This document shows positions 1-7,065 of a stretch of 7,325 nucleotides of DNA, piece by piece. The DNA is taken from assembly GCA_025060085.1 (NCBI GenBank), contig JANXCM010000028.1, positions 1-7,325 of the forward strand, in the 5' to 3' direction. The notes below the pieces were generated by a model. It did no database searches, was not told the DNA's origin, and saw nothing but the letters and a program-made list of their open reading frames with translations. The position numbers and the translations under genes were made by a program. The DNA comes from Patescibacteria group bacterium (GTDB taxonomy: Bacteria > Patescibacteriota > Minisyncoccia > UBA6257 > HR35). Position 1 is the stretch's first letter; each line of letters starts with the position of its first letter.

Positions 1-9
1 AAGAAATAA

Positions 10-198
10 AATATACCTCTTAAAAAAGACTATATTAATTATCAGATAATGATCGAATCTCTTAAAAAAGAAAATGAGATTTTAAAAAAAAAATTAGATT
101 ATTTAAATAATCCAGAAAATTTAAAAAAAGAATTAAAGGAAAAATTTAATTTAACTCAACCAGGAGAACAAGTAATTATTCTTCCTGAAAATTTCTGA
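10..198 (+). pseudogene. FtsB/DivIC-like septum formation initiator, C-terminal part; truncated, frameshifted or pseudogene
   Basis: The reading frame that stops at TGA 196-198 is open only back to an in-frame TAA at 7-9. It encodes about 62 residues: a charged helix with leucine/isoleucine heptads (SLKKENEILKKKLDYLNN), then a short tail ending PGEQVIILPENF. An 'L-x-x-E-N-x-x-L' coiled coil, a 'YL..PE.L..E....' segment and a closing PGE-x-VIILPE is the C-terminal signature of the FtsB/DivIC family, bitopic division proteins that bridge FtsL/FtsQ (DivIB) at the septum. Family members also carry an N-terminal membrane helix, which is absent here. The only ATG is at 49 and would give 49 residues without an anchor and without a ribosome binding site. 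Either the gene is decayed, or an indel (real or from assembly) near the window edge separates it from its anchor. A run of ten A at 84-93 is also slippage-prone. Family call fairly confident; gene status undecided. Confidence 0.6.
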
Positions 199-204
199 TA
201 AAAT
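196..204 (+). promoter_or_regulatory. Possible extended -10 promoter element for the tRNA gene
   Basis: TGATAAAAT has the form TGn plus a hexamer one mismatch from TATAAT. It overlaps the stop codon of the preceding gene fragment. A start about 7 bases downstream would give a tRNA precursor with a 5' leader of two or three bases. No good -35 is visible near 176-181. A perfect TATAAT at 206-211 lies too close to the mature tRNA 5' end (214) to serve it. In such AT-rich DNA these matches are common by chance. Confidence 0.25.
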
Positions 205-213
205 TTATAATAA

Positions 214-285
214 GCCAGTGTAGCTCAATGGTAGAGCAGATCTTTCGTAAAGATCAGGTTGCGGGTTCAAATCCCGCCACTGGCT
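214..285 (+). tRNA. tRNA-Thr (anticodon CGT)
   Basis: A full cloverleaf can be drawn. The acceptor stem is GCCAGTG (214-220) with CACTGGC (278-284), seven Watson-Crick pairs. The D stem is GCTC (223-226) with GAGC (234-237). The anticodon stem is GATCT (239-243) with AGATC (251-255), enclosing the seven-base loop TTCGTAA. The variable loop is five bases (256-260). The T stem is GCGGG (261-265) with CCCGC (273-277) around loop TTCAAAT. The anticodon, 246-248, is CGT, which reads the Thr codon ACG. The discriminator base is T285. The 3' CCA is not encoded, so it must be added by a CCA-adding enzyme. ACG codons are scarce in this window (about five seen), so this is a minor isoacceptor that a UGU-anticodon tRNA-Thr could largely replace. 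Confidence 0.96.
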
Positions 286-290
286 AATTT
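285..290 (+). promoter_or_regulatory. Possible -10 (TAnnnT) for a leaderless operon transcript
   Basis: TAATTT lies six bases before the ATG at 297 and begins on the tRNA discriminator base. A TAnnnT box six to eight bases before the start codon is the arrangement known for leaderless genes in some bacteria, and no Shine-Dalgarno sequence is present. The motif carries little information in AT-rich DNA. The alternative is that the operon is co-transcribed with the tRNA and its mRNA is released by 3' processing of the tRNA. Confidence 0.2.
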
Positions 291-296
291 AAATAG

Positions 297-965
297 ATGA
301 AATTTTTAAAAATTTTAAAATTATTAAAATTAAAAAAAATTTATTTTATTTTTTTTCTCTCTTTCTTTTTAATATTTTTTATTGGGCTAATTTCATCTTT
401 GGGTTCTAAAAAAATAGAAGAAAAAAAAATTGAAAAGAAAATAGAAAAATTTTTATCTTTACCTCCTGAGAAAGTTAATTATATTTTTCAAATAGCCAAT
501 CAGGAACAAAAAAAATTGGAAAGAGAAGTAAGTTACCTTTTATCAGTAGCTAATTTAAATTTAAAACAAAAAAAAATAGAAGAAGAAATTAGTTTAATTA
601 ATAATGTCTCTTTTTTATTAAATCGAATAGAAGTTGATCCTGAAAAACCAGAAATAGTCTACGCTCAAGAATTCGCAAATATTTTAAGTAGAACCAATTT
701 GATGAACATTAATTTAAATGATAAACAATCTCTTTATACTAATGGTACCTTTTTACTTTCTCTTGCTGAAGATTTAGCGAAAATTAAACCACCTCCTAAT
801 TATAAAAGTGTACATACTGCCGAAGTAATTATTTTAGGAAGTTTAGGTTATTCTCTCAAAGAACTGGCTATTACTAACGATAATGAAAGGGGTCTAATTT
901 ATACCCAAATTATCAATGATCTTATTAATCAACAAAATAAATTAGCTGAAATTTTATTAAAATGA
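297..965 (+). CDS. Membrane-anchored helical protein of unknown function, first gene of the VirB6-like operon
   Basis: The 222-residue product starts with a Lys-rich cytoplasmic stretch (residues 1-14) and one strong hydrophobic segment at about 15-35, with no obvious signal peptidase site, so it is probably a signal anchor with the rest outside the membrane. Residues 38-52 are a Lys/Glu-rich linker; 55-110 are predicted amphipathic helices. The C-terminal half (about 118-222) looks like a compact helical domain with a Pro-rich KIKPPPNYKSVH segment at 162-173. I recall Pro-Pro followed by Tyr and His, then helices, in uncharacterised CPR proteins of similar size, but cannot name a family. There are no cysteines. 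The start is the first ATG after the tRNA; the spacer (286-296) has no ribosome binding site. The stop overlaps the next start by four bases (ATGA), which implies coupled translation. The topology resembles VirB8, but the sequence looks all-helical, so I do not call it that. The 5' part has A8 and A9 runs prone to slippage. Confidence 0.8.
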   Translation: MKFLKILKLLKLKKIYFIFFLSFFLIFFIGLISSLGSKKIEEKKIEKKIEKFLSLPPEKVNYIFQIANQEQKKLEREVSYLLSVANLNLKQKKIEEEISLINNVSFLLNRIEVDPEKPEIVYAQEFANILSRTNLMNINLNDKQSLYTNGTFLLSLAEDLAKIKPPPNYKSVHTAEVIILGSLGYSLKELAITNDNERGLIYTQIINDLINQQNKLAEILLK

Positions 966-3900
966 GAAAAATATTAATTTGGGGACTTATTTTTATTATC
1001 ATCACCAATAATTTCCCTTCTAAATCTGAAGCTCAAAATAACAATCAAGTTAGTTTAAAAAATTACTTAATTCCCGAATGTGGTTTATTAGGGGTGGAAA
1101 AAACTATAAGCCAACAAATTGATGAAGATCATATCCAAGAATGTGCTAATAGATTTAATATTAGTTTTAATACTTTAAGAAGATGTGTTTCTGGAACAGG
1201 AGTAAATACTCAATGTTTAATTACCAATTTAGGAACAACTTTAGCTTTTAATTTCCAAGATTTAGTTTCTTGCTTAGAAGAGTCTCTTCCAGAATTTGAC
1301 TTTATTGATATTCCTCTTCCAGGAATAAAAGGTAATAAATTCAGTTTTCAAAATTTTTTGAATATGTTGGGTGGTCAATTAATAACGGAAGGATTAGGAT
1401 TAGTTTTTGGATGGGTAAACAAAATTTTAGGAGGTATTTTTGGCGGTAAAGTACCCACTGATGACCAAGGAGCTCAAAATATTATTGGTAAAAGCATTGA
1501 AGAAACAGCGAAAAATTTTGTTGTTCAACTTCAAACAGCTATTAATTTAGGATTACAAGATGTTCAAAATTATTTAGCTTTTAAAATTAGAGCTACAATT
1601 GAAAGTTTAATTTATAACAGATTAATTAAAAATTTTATTCCTGACATTCAACAGTATCGTTATTTAAGAATGTATCAAGCTTATACTCGAGCAGTGGATA
1701 GATTATTAGAACCATTTACCCGACAGTCTAATATTACTTGTTTACCTTTCGAAGTTAAAGCTTGTGTTTATAATCTCTTAAATGAAGCTAATAATCGTGC
1801 TCAAGTATTTATTTCTCGTTCTGAATCTCCTAGATTAACTAAAAGAATCTTCAGATCTATCCATCGCACACATCGTTTTGAAATTCTTAATAAACCTAAC
1901 TGTGATCCTAACGATCCTCATACCTTTCAAATTTATACTTCTTTAGGATTAACCCCTAAAATTACTGTTGCCAGAAATTCGGCTACTTTAACTGGACAAA
2001 TTAAATCTACTCAATCTTTGTTAGCTAAAGCTGAAATCGGAAAACCATCTTTAATAACAAAAATTTTCGGCTTAACAGCTAATCCTTTTCAATCAATAAA
2101 TTTAAGAAATTTACTTGGACAAACCACTGGAAATAATAATCAACAAGGTTTAATTGATCCGGTAAAAATATTCGAAAAAGCAATTGAAACAGCAAATTGT
2201 AATTTAATTTTTAATACTTCAACAGCAAAAATATTTTCAGAGCTTCAGGAAGAACTTAATGTTTTTAATGCTTATGCGGAAGAACCGGGAGCAACTACTT
2301 TTAAACCAAAGACTTCTTGTCTTAAAACAGATGCGGAGATTAAAATTGATTCTCTTCAAGCTCAACTTCAAGAAGCCATAAAAAAATTTGGTACAACAAG
2401 CACTGAAGTCATGCAAATTGAAAATACTATCAATCAATATAAGCAAATTGCTGAGCAACAAAGAAAATTAGGAATTACAGGAGAAAGTCCTTTGTGTATT
2501 AAAAAAGACGAAATTAAAAATCCTATCTCTGTTTATGAAGATTTAAGAGGAGAGGTTACTAAGGGTCGTTTAGAGTTTTTTAATCAACGAGAAGGATCAA
2601 CTAATGTTTTTGTTTCTTATATTAGAGGCTGGATTAATTCTGAATTATTTAAATTAATTGATCGAGGATTTGGAGATTTAAATAAAGAAATAAAAAGCGA
2701 ATTATTTGTTCAAACTAATTTAGAACAGGCTTATTCTCAAAAAAGATCGGATGCTTTATGTGGAAAATTAAGAAATTCAGGTGTTGCTGGCTTAGAAGCT
2801 TCGTGTCGAAATATTATCTTTGAACATCGAATGGCTTTAACTAATATGGGTAAATTTGAACTTCAAAATAAGTTGATAGAAATCAATAGTATTTTTAAAA
2901 TGTTATTAGATATTAGAAGTAAAATTAATAATTATACAGCAACTATTACTGAAGGCCTTTCTACGGTAACATTAAACTATCAAGATATTTTAGAAAATAA
3001 TGCGATTAATACCTTAAATGATTTATCTAATATCATTAATGATCTCAATAATGTTAGTTCTACTTTATTTGATTTAGTATCTTCCACGCGAGATATTTTT
3101 AATTTCGCTAATAATAGTTTGAATAGAATAGAAAATATTCTTAGAGGTTTAGAAAACTCTCCTATAGCTAGAGAAATAAATAGTACAACTAATCGAATTA
3201 ATGAACTTCAAAATAGAATTAACGAAATAAGACAAAAAATTCAACAAAGATTAAATAATCTTCAAGGAGAAGCTCAAAATGCAAAGATAAATTCTCTTTT
3301 TTCAATAGTTAATTATGATATTGAGAGAATAAAACCTCCATATAGTGATATAAATTATATTGACCATACATATAATTTTCCTTTTCGTATTGATGGTATT
3401 AATAATAAATTTGTATTAGGTTCAAGGGAATCATTAAGCTTTTATAACTATTTTTATCCTAAATTAATTAATAATCTTGCTGGAATAAACCTTCGAGATT
3501 TTTACAATTCAATAATTAAATTTAAAGTAAGAATAATTGGTGATGAAATAACAGGAGAAGTTAACAGAAGTGATCCCCCTTTTTTAATTTCTGATATGTT
3601 AAGTAGAATTTTTGCTATTCTTTATAATTATCCTAAAGAAGCTGCTCAATCCAGTCAACAACAAAATTTATTAAGTGCTATTTTAAATAGTTTAAATAAC
3701 TTTTTCAATGGCACAGAAAATGCGACTATTACTCCTGAAGATATCTCTAAATTAAATAATTTTTTCACCAATTTAGAAAGTATTGCTTCCAGAACGATTT
3801 TTTATGTTAATAATAACCCAGGTCTTTTCCATCAAGATTATGCTTTTACTCTAACTGCTGATAGAACTGAAATGAATTTTGATCTTCGAGAAACCCTAAA

Positions 3901-4372
3901 TGGACTTTTAAAAATTTCTTCTAATTTTAAAATTGCTCTTCAAGATATTCAAGCTAACAATATAATTAATATTCAAAATGAAATTAATCAACTTAATCGG
4001 CGGGTAGCTAGCTTAAATGATGAATATAATAGGGAAATAGAAAGAATTCTAAGGGAAGCCGGTATTAACAGAGATGAACTAGAAAAAAATTATGGTAAGA
4101 TTCAGGAATTAAATAATCAATTAATAGAACTAGATCAAAAAATTGGTGAGATTTGTAACGATTATAATAGCTTAATGATTGAAATAGAAGCAATAATTAA
4201 TGCTAATTTAAGAAATAGAAATAGAGAGAATATTCCCCCTGAAGAAGGTGGTTCGGGAAGAAATATTGATCAAAATTTAGGAAGAAGATTAGCATTAATT
4301 TTAAAAAATTTAACAGCTAATATTTTTAAACCTATTAATCTCTTTAAACCCAAAAGAATTCAGATTAAATGA
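962..4372 (+). CDS. Very large exported coiled-coil protein with 14 cysteines, partner of the VirB6-like protein
   Basis: This 1136-residue protein matches no family I can name. Residues 1-24 look like a Sec signal peptide: MRK, a hydrophobic core at 4-15, and a likely cleavage site after SEA (A24). Of 14 cysteines, 13 lie in the first 615 residues (40, 61, 75, 85, 104, 260, 268, 314, 413, 453, 512, 600, 615) and one at 1065; this fits a disulfide-containing exported protein. A Gly-rich hydrophobic stretch at 132-162 could insert in or lie on a membrane. Coiled-coil-like helices are seen at about 460-500, 640-775 and 995-1080. A more globular, aromatic-rich region sits at 785-890. The C-terminus (1105-1136) is a basic amphipathic helix. 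The gene is locked between its neighbours by ATGA overlaps at both ends, so it is probably made stoichiometrically with the VirB6-like protein. It could be the extracellular part of a type IV secretion-like machine or an adhesin. Gene reality is certain; function is inference. Confidence 0.85.
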   Translation: MRKILIWGLIFIIITNNFPSKSEAQNNNQVSLKNYLIPECGLLGVEKTISQQIDEDHIQECANRFNISFNTLRRCVSGTGVNTQCLITNLGTTLAFNFQDLVSCLEESLPEFDFIDIPLPGIKGNKFSFQNFLNMLGGQLITEGLGLVFGWVNKILGGIFGGKVPTDDQGAQNIIGKSIEETAKNFVVQLQTAINLGLQDVQNYLAFKIRATIESLIYNRLIKNFIPDIQQYRYLRMYQAYTRAVDRLLEPFTRQSNITCLPFEVKACVYNLLNEANNRAQVFISRSESPRLTKRIFRSIHRTHRFEILNKPNCDPNDPHTFQIYTSLGLTPKITVARNSATLTGQIKSTQSLLAKAEIGKPSLITKIFGLTANPFQSINLRNLLGQTTGNNNQQGLIDPVKIFEKAIETANCNLIFNTSTAKIFSELQEELNVFNAYAEEPGATTFKPKTSCLKTDAEIKIDSLQAQLQEAIKKFGTTSTEVMQIENTINQYKQIAEQQRKLGITGESPLCIKKDEIKNPISVYEDLRGEVTKGRLEFFNQREGSTNVFVSYIRGWINSELFKLIDRGFGDLNKEIKSELFVQTNLEQAYSQKRSDALCGKLRNSGVAGLEASCRNIIFEHRMALTNMGKFELQNKLIEINSIFKMLLDIRSKINNYTATITEGLSTVTLNYQDILENNAINTLNDLSNIINDLNNVSSTLFDLVSSTRDIFNFANNSLNRIENILRGLENSPIAREINSTTNRINELQNRINEIRQKIQQRLNNLQGEAQNAKINSLFSIVNYDIERIKPPYSDINYIDHTYNFPFRIDGINNKFVLGSRESLSFYNYFYPKLINNLAGINLRDFYNSIIKFKVRIIGDEITGEVNRSDPPFLISDMLSRIFAILYNYPKEAAQSSQQQNLLSAILNSLNNFFNGTENATITPEDISKLNNFFTNLESIASRTIFYVNNNPGLFHQDYAFTLTADRTEMNFDLRETLNGLLKISSNFKIALQDIQANNIINIQNEINQLNRRVASLNDEYNREIERILREAGINRDELEKNYGKIQELNNQLIELDQKIGEICNDYNSLMIEIEAIINANLRNRNRENIPPEEGGSGRNIDQNLGRRLALILKNLTANIFKPINLFKPKRIQIK

Positions 4373-7029
4373 TTAATAAAAAGAATTTTGAAAATAGAGG
4401 ATTTTTAGGTCCATTATTGGCGTTAACTATCTTGGGTGGTGGTGTTTGGTTTTTAGGTGCCTATTTTGGAGATAAAATTCTTGAATTCGTAGCCGGACTA
4501 GCTGCTAATATTGCTGCAATTATGCTGCCGGCAGTTATTTTTGTTTTTAATATTATTGCTAACATTGCTGCTTTAATTATTAATGTTTTTATCGTCCTTA
4601 ATCCCTTTAGTGATATAAATATTGCTCCACTTTTATGGGAATTTTTTAAAAATCTAGCTTATGTAGTCCTAGTTTTTTTAAGTTTATGGGCGGGATTTCA
4701 ATTTATTTTAAATAGAGAAGAAGAAGCAAGGAGATTATTAATTGGCATTTTAATTGTTGCTTTTTTAATTAATTTTACATTCGTTTTAGCTAGAGAATTT
4801 TTTATGTTTTTTTGGGTTCTAACTAAAAATGTTCTAAATATAATAGGAAGTAATGTTTCCCCAACTCAAAATACTAGTAATTTCGGGGAAATTTTATATG
4901 TTACCTTAGCTTTTTTTATTGGAGAAGATGGACAAAAGCTAGCTGAAAATTTTGTTCAAGAATTACAATCAATTAGTGCTCAACAAGATATTTTGAAAAT
5001 TGGTAATAATGAATTAACTCAAACCTTTATTTCTCTTGTTGTCAAAATGTTTTTTCTTGTAATGGCTTTTATTGGTGTAGCAGTAATGTCAATTTTTGCA
5101 GGTATAGCCTTTGGTAAATTTTTTATTATTTCTTTTTTAGTAGGCACATTACCAATAGTTTGTATTGCTTATTTACTACCATCCTATAGAAAATATTTTG
5201 ATCAATGGTGGCATCTGTTTATTACCTGGAACGTAAACATTTTAGTCTTAATTATCTTAGTAATGATTGGGATATTTTTATTTGCTGCCACTTCAGAAGA
5301 TAATGATTCAGTAAAAAATTTAAGTAATCTATTTTTAGGTCCGGATAATCAAAATCCGGTTCTCTTTGGACATTTAGGTCCAGCAGGTACAAATATTTCT
5401 CAATCTTTATCTATATTTCTTGTTTTATCTCTCAGATTTGTCATTATTGCTGTTTATTATGTTCTAATAATTTATCTTGCCCTTAGATTAGGTGGAAAAT
5501 TTGCTGAAGTGGGTTATAACTTTGCCAAATGGAGTTGGACAAAAGCAGGTAGTTTAGTTTATGAACAAGCAAAAAATATAGCAACTGGACCATTAAACAG
5601 ATTAGGTAGTGGATTAAATAAAGTAGCTGATAAATTAGCCCAATACGGAGGTACAGGTGCTTATTTTGCTAAAAAAATTCGTAGTACTGCCGATACTCTT
5701 CAAAAACCTGCTAAGGGAAGAGATAAAGAAGTAGCGGAAACGGTTTGGGAAGCAGTTAAAAACAAATCTCCTGAAGAAATTGCCAAAGCAGCTAATAGAT
5801 TAAAAGGGGGTGAATTAAATGCTTTTGCTGAATTAGTTAGTAGAAATAAATCAAATGATGAGATATTTAAAATTTTTACTAATTCTCCTAGTCTTCAAAA
5901 AGATGCCAGGGCTAGACGAACATTATGCGAGAGATTTCAATGTGCTTTTGATCATTTAATGAAAGGAACAGTAGAAGATCGTACAAAAGCAGCTCAATTA
6001 TTAGGTCAAAATTTGGATTTTATAAAAACCAACACTAGAGACTTTGATGAATTTTTAAAATCTCAAAATATAAGCGAAAATGAAAGAAAAAATTTAATAG
6101 CTACATTGTCAGATTATTTATCAGATAGAAATGTAAGAAATTTTTTTTCGCATCCTGAAAATTTAAATATTTTACGAAATTATAATTTGCAAAATATATT
6201 AAGGCAAAACAATCATATTATTCGTCAAACTCCAACTTATAGATCATTTAATGAAAGCCTCGAAAGAATTTTAGATATCCTAGAAATTAGAGATGAAAAT
6301 ATCAGAAGATCAATAAAAAATGATTATTTGAATAAGTATTTGAATGGTGAAATTACAAAATCAGAAGTAGAAAATTGGCAGCAAAATAGAATAATAGGTA
6401 GTATTCAAACCAAATTAGGAGGTGAACTAAGACGTATTGAGCAAATTAATAATAATCTTCAAGAACAAAGAGAACAAAAAATAAGAGATAGAAATAATAT
6501 TAATCAACGTTTGAATGAAAAAAGACAACAAATAAGAGATATCCAAGAAAGTATAGACCAGGACTCTCAAAGAATTAGAAATATAGATGATATGCTAGAG
6601 GGTAGGGTTAATATATTAACAATAGCTAATGAAACAATAGAACAAGCCAGGGAAAGATTAAGGAGAGAAAAAGAAAATTTACAAGAAAGAATTAAAGAGC
6701 TAAACCAAGAATTAATTCAAGAACAAAATGAATCAGAAAGATTAACTACACAAATAAATGATTTAAACCAAGAAATAGATAATTTAAATTCACAATGGAC
6801 CACTAATCAAAATACAATTAATTCCATTAATGAAAATCTTAAGACTTTAGGTAATTTAACCGAAGATCAAATAAAAAATATCGAAAATATTATTTCTACC
6901 CTTAGAACAATTTTAGATAATCCTGCAGGTGGTTTAATTAGAAAAAGAAGGGTTGTAGAAGAAGAAAGGGAAGATATAGAAGAATTAATTCGAGAACAGA
7001 TAAGAAGACAACAAGAAGGTGGTGAATAA
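4369..7029 (+). CDS. VirB6/TrbL-like type IV secretion inner-membrane protein with long coiled-coil tail
   Basis: The 886-residue product has a polytopic N-terminal half and a soluble C-terminal half. Hydrophobic segments lie near residues 12-33, 45-77, 93-114, 121-143, 222-247, 250-271, 288-307 and 347-375. Basic loops (NREEEARR at 115-122, PSYRKYFDQWW at 271-281, and the Lys-rich stretch after 376) alternate with an acidic loop at 308-346, giving a consistent positive-inside topology with the tail in the cytoplasm. A long hydrophobic hairpin followed by R-x-Y-x-x-x-WW and another Trp (W280, W281, W287) recalls VirB6/TrbL proteins, the inner-membrane channel part of conjugation and type IV secretion systems. 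Residues 395-450 are Gly/Ala/Lys-rich, 450-660 are helical, and 685-850 form a long Gln/Asn/Glu-rich coiled coil ending in a charged tail. VirB6 itself is about 300 residues, so the tail is a large extension. The start overlaps the upstream stop (ATGA). Family confidence is moderate to good; the substrate is unknown. Confidence 0.78.
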   Translation: MINKKNFENRGFLGPLLALTILGGGVWFLGAYFGDKILEFVAGLAANIAAIMLPAVIFVFNIIANIAALIINVFIVLNPFSDINIAPLLWEFFKNLAYVVLVFLSLWAGFQFILNREEEARRLLIGILIVAFLINFTFVLAREFFMFFWVLTKNVLNIIGSNVSPTQNTSNFGEILYVTLAFFIGEDGQKLAENFVQELQSISAQQDILKIGNNELTQTFISLVVKMFFLVMAFIGVAVMSIFAGIAFGKFFIISFLVGTLPIVCIAYLLPSYRKYFDQWWHLFITWNVNILVLIILVMIGIFLFAATSEDNDSVKNLSNLFLGPDNQNPVLFGHLGPAGTNISQSLSIFLVLSLRFVIIAVYYVLIIYLALRLGGKFAEVGYNFAKWSWTKAGSLVYEQAKNIATGPLNRLGSGLNKVADKLAQYGGTGAYFAKKIRSTADTLQKPAKGRDKEVAETVWEAVKNKSPEEIAKAANRLKGGELNAFAELVSRNKSNDEIFKIFTNSPSLQKDARARRTLCERFQCAFDHLMKGTVEDRTKAAQLLGQNLDFIKTNTRDFDEFLKSQNISENERKNLIATLSDYLSDRNVRNFFSHPENLNILRNYNLQNILRQNNHIIRQTPTYRSFNESLERILDILEIRDENIRRSIKNDYLNKYLNGEITKSEVENWQQNRIIGSIQTKLGGELRRIEQINNNLQEQREQKIRDRNNINQRLNEKRQQIRDIQESIDQDSQRIRNIDDMLEGRVNILTIANETIEQARERLRREKENLQERIKELNQELIQEQNESERLTTQINDLNQEIDNLNSQWTTNQNTINSINENLKTLGNLTEDQIKNIENIISTLRTILDNPAGGLIRKRRVVEEEREDIEELIREQIRRQQEGGE
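5341..5359 (+). other. Intragenic GC-rich inverted repeat (hairpin)
   Basis: CCGGAT (5341-5346) is repeated as its reverse complement ATCCGG (5354-5359) around a seven-base AT-rich loop. It lies inside the VirB6-like gene, in the codons for the acidic external loop (GPDNQNPV). The six-pair stem is GC-rich against a very AT-rich background. There is no U-tract behind it, so it is not a normal terminator. It may be chance or a pause or RNA-stability element. Confidence 0.3.
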
Positions 7030-7052
7030 AGTTAATAATCTAAGTAATTCTT

Positions 7053-7058
7053 TATAAT
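7053..7058 (+). promoter_or_regulatory. Possible -10 box (TATAAT) before the last gene
   Basis: A perfect TATAAT lies in the only real gap of the operon region (7030-7065), seven bases before the ATG at 7066. A start at the usual distance would fall on or next to that ATG, giving a leaderless message. A weak -35-like TTAATA at 7032-7037 sits 15 bases upstream, slightly short. No terminator hairpin is visible in the gap, so read-through from the upstream operon is equally possible. Confidence 0.3.
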
Positions 7059-7065
7059 TAATTTA

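Noticed and set aside
206..211. Perfect TATAAT as the tRNA promoter
   Set aside because: It ends two bases before the mature tRNA 5' end, so transcription would start inside the acceptor stem; the element at 196-204 is better placed.
297..965. VirB8 identity for the first operon protein
   Set aside because: Length and single N-terminal membrane helix fit, but the exported part looks all-helical, whereas VirB8 has an NTF2-like alpha/beta fold, and no VirB8 motif is visible.
2237..2461. Open frame of 74 codons on the minus strand
   Set aside because: It lies wholly inside the 1136-codon gene, has no recognisable motif or start context, and its composition mirrors the opposite coding strand; a shadow frame.
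3330..3370. Shared IKPP motif between the 222- and 1136-residue proteins (residues 163-166 and 790-793 areas) as a sign of common ancestry
   Set aside because: Only four residues agree, the surrounding sequence does not align, and Lys/Ile are very common in this composition.
962..4372. UGA-as-glycine genetic code (Gracilibacteria/Absconditabacteria)
   Set aside because: Two genes end in TGA exactly at ATGA overlaps with the next start, and the FtsB-like fragment also ends properly at TGA; the long frames contain no internal TGA.
7030..7065. Intrinsic terminator after the VirB6-like gene
   Set aside because: The gap holds no stable stem and no U-tract following one, only AT-rich low-complexity sequence.
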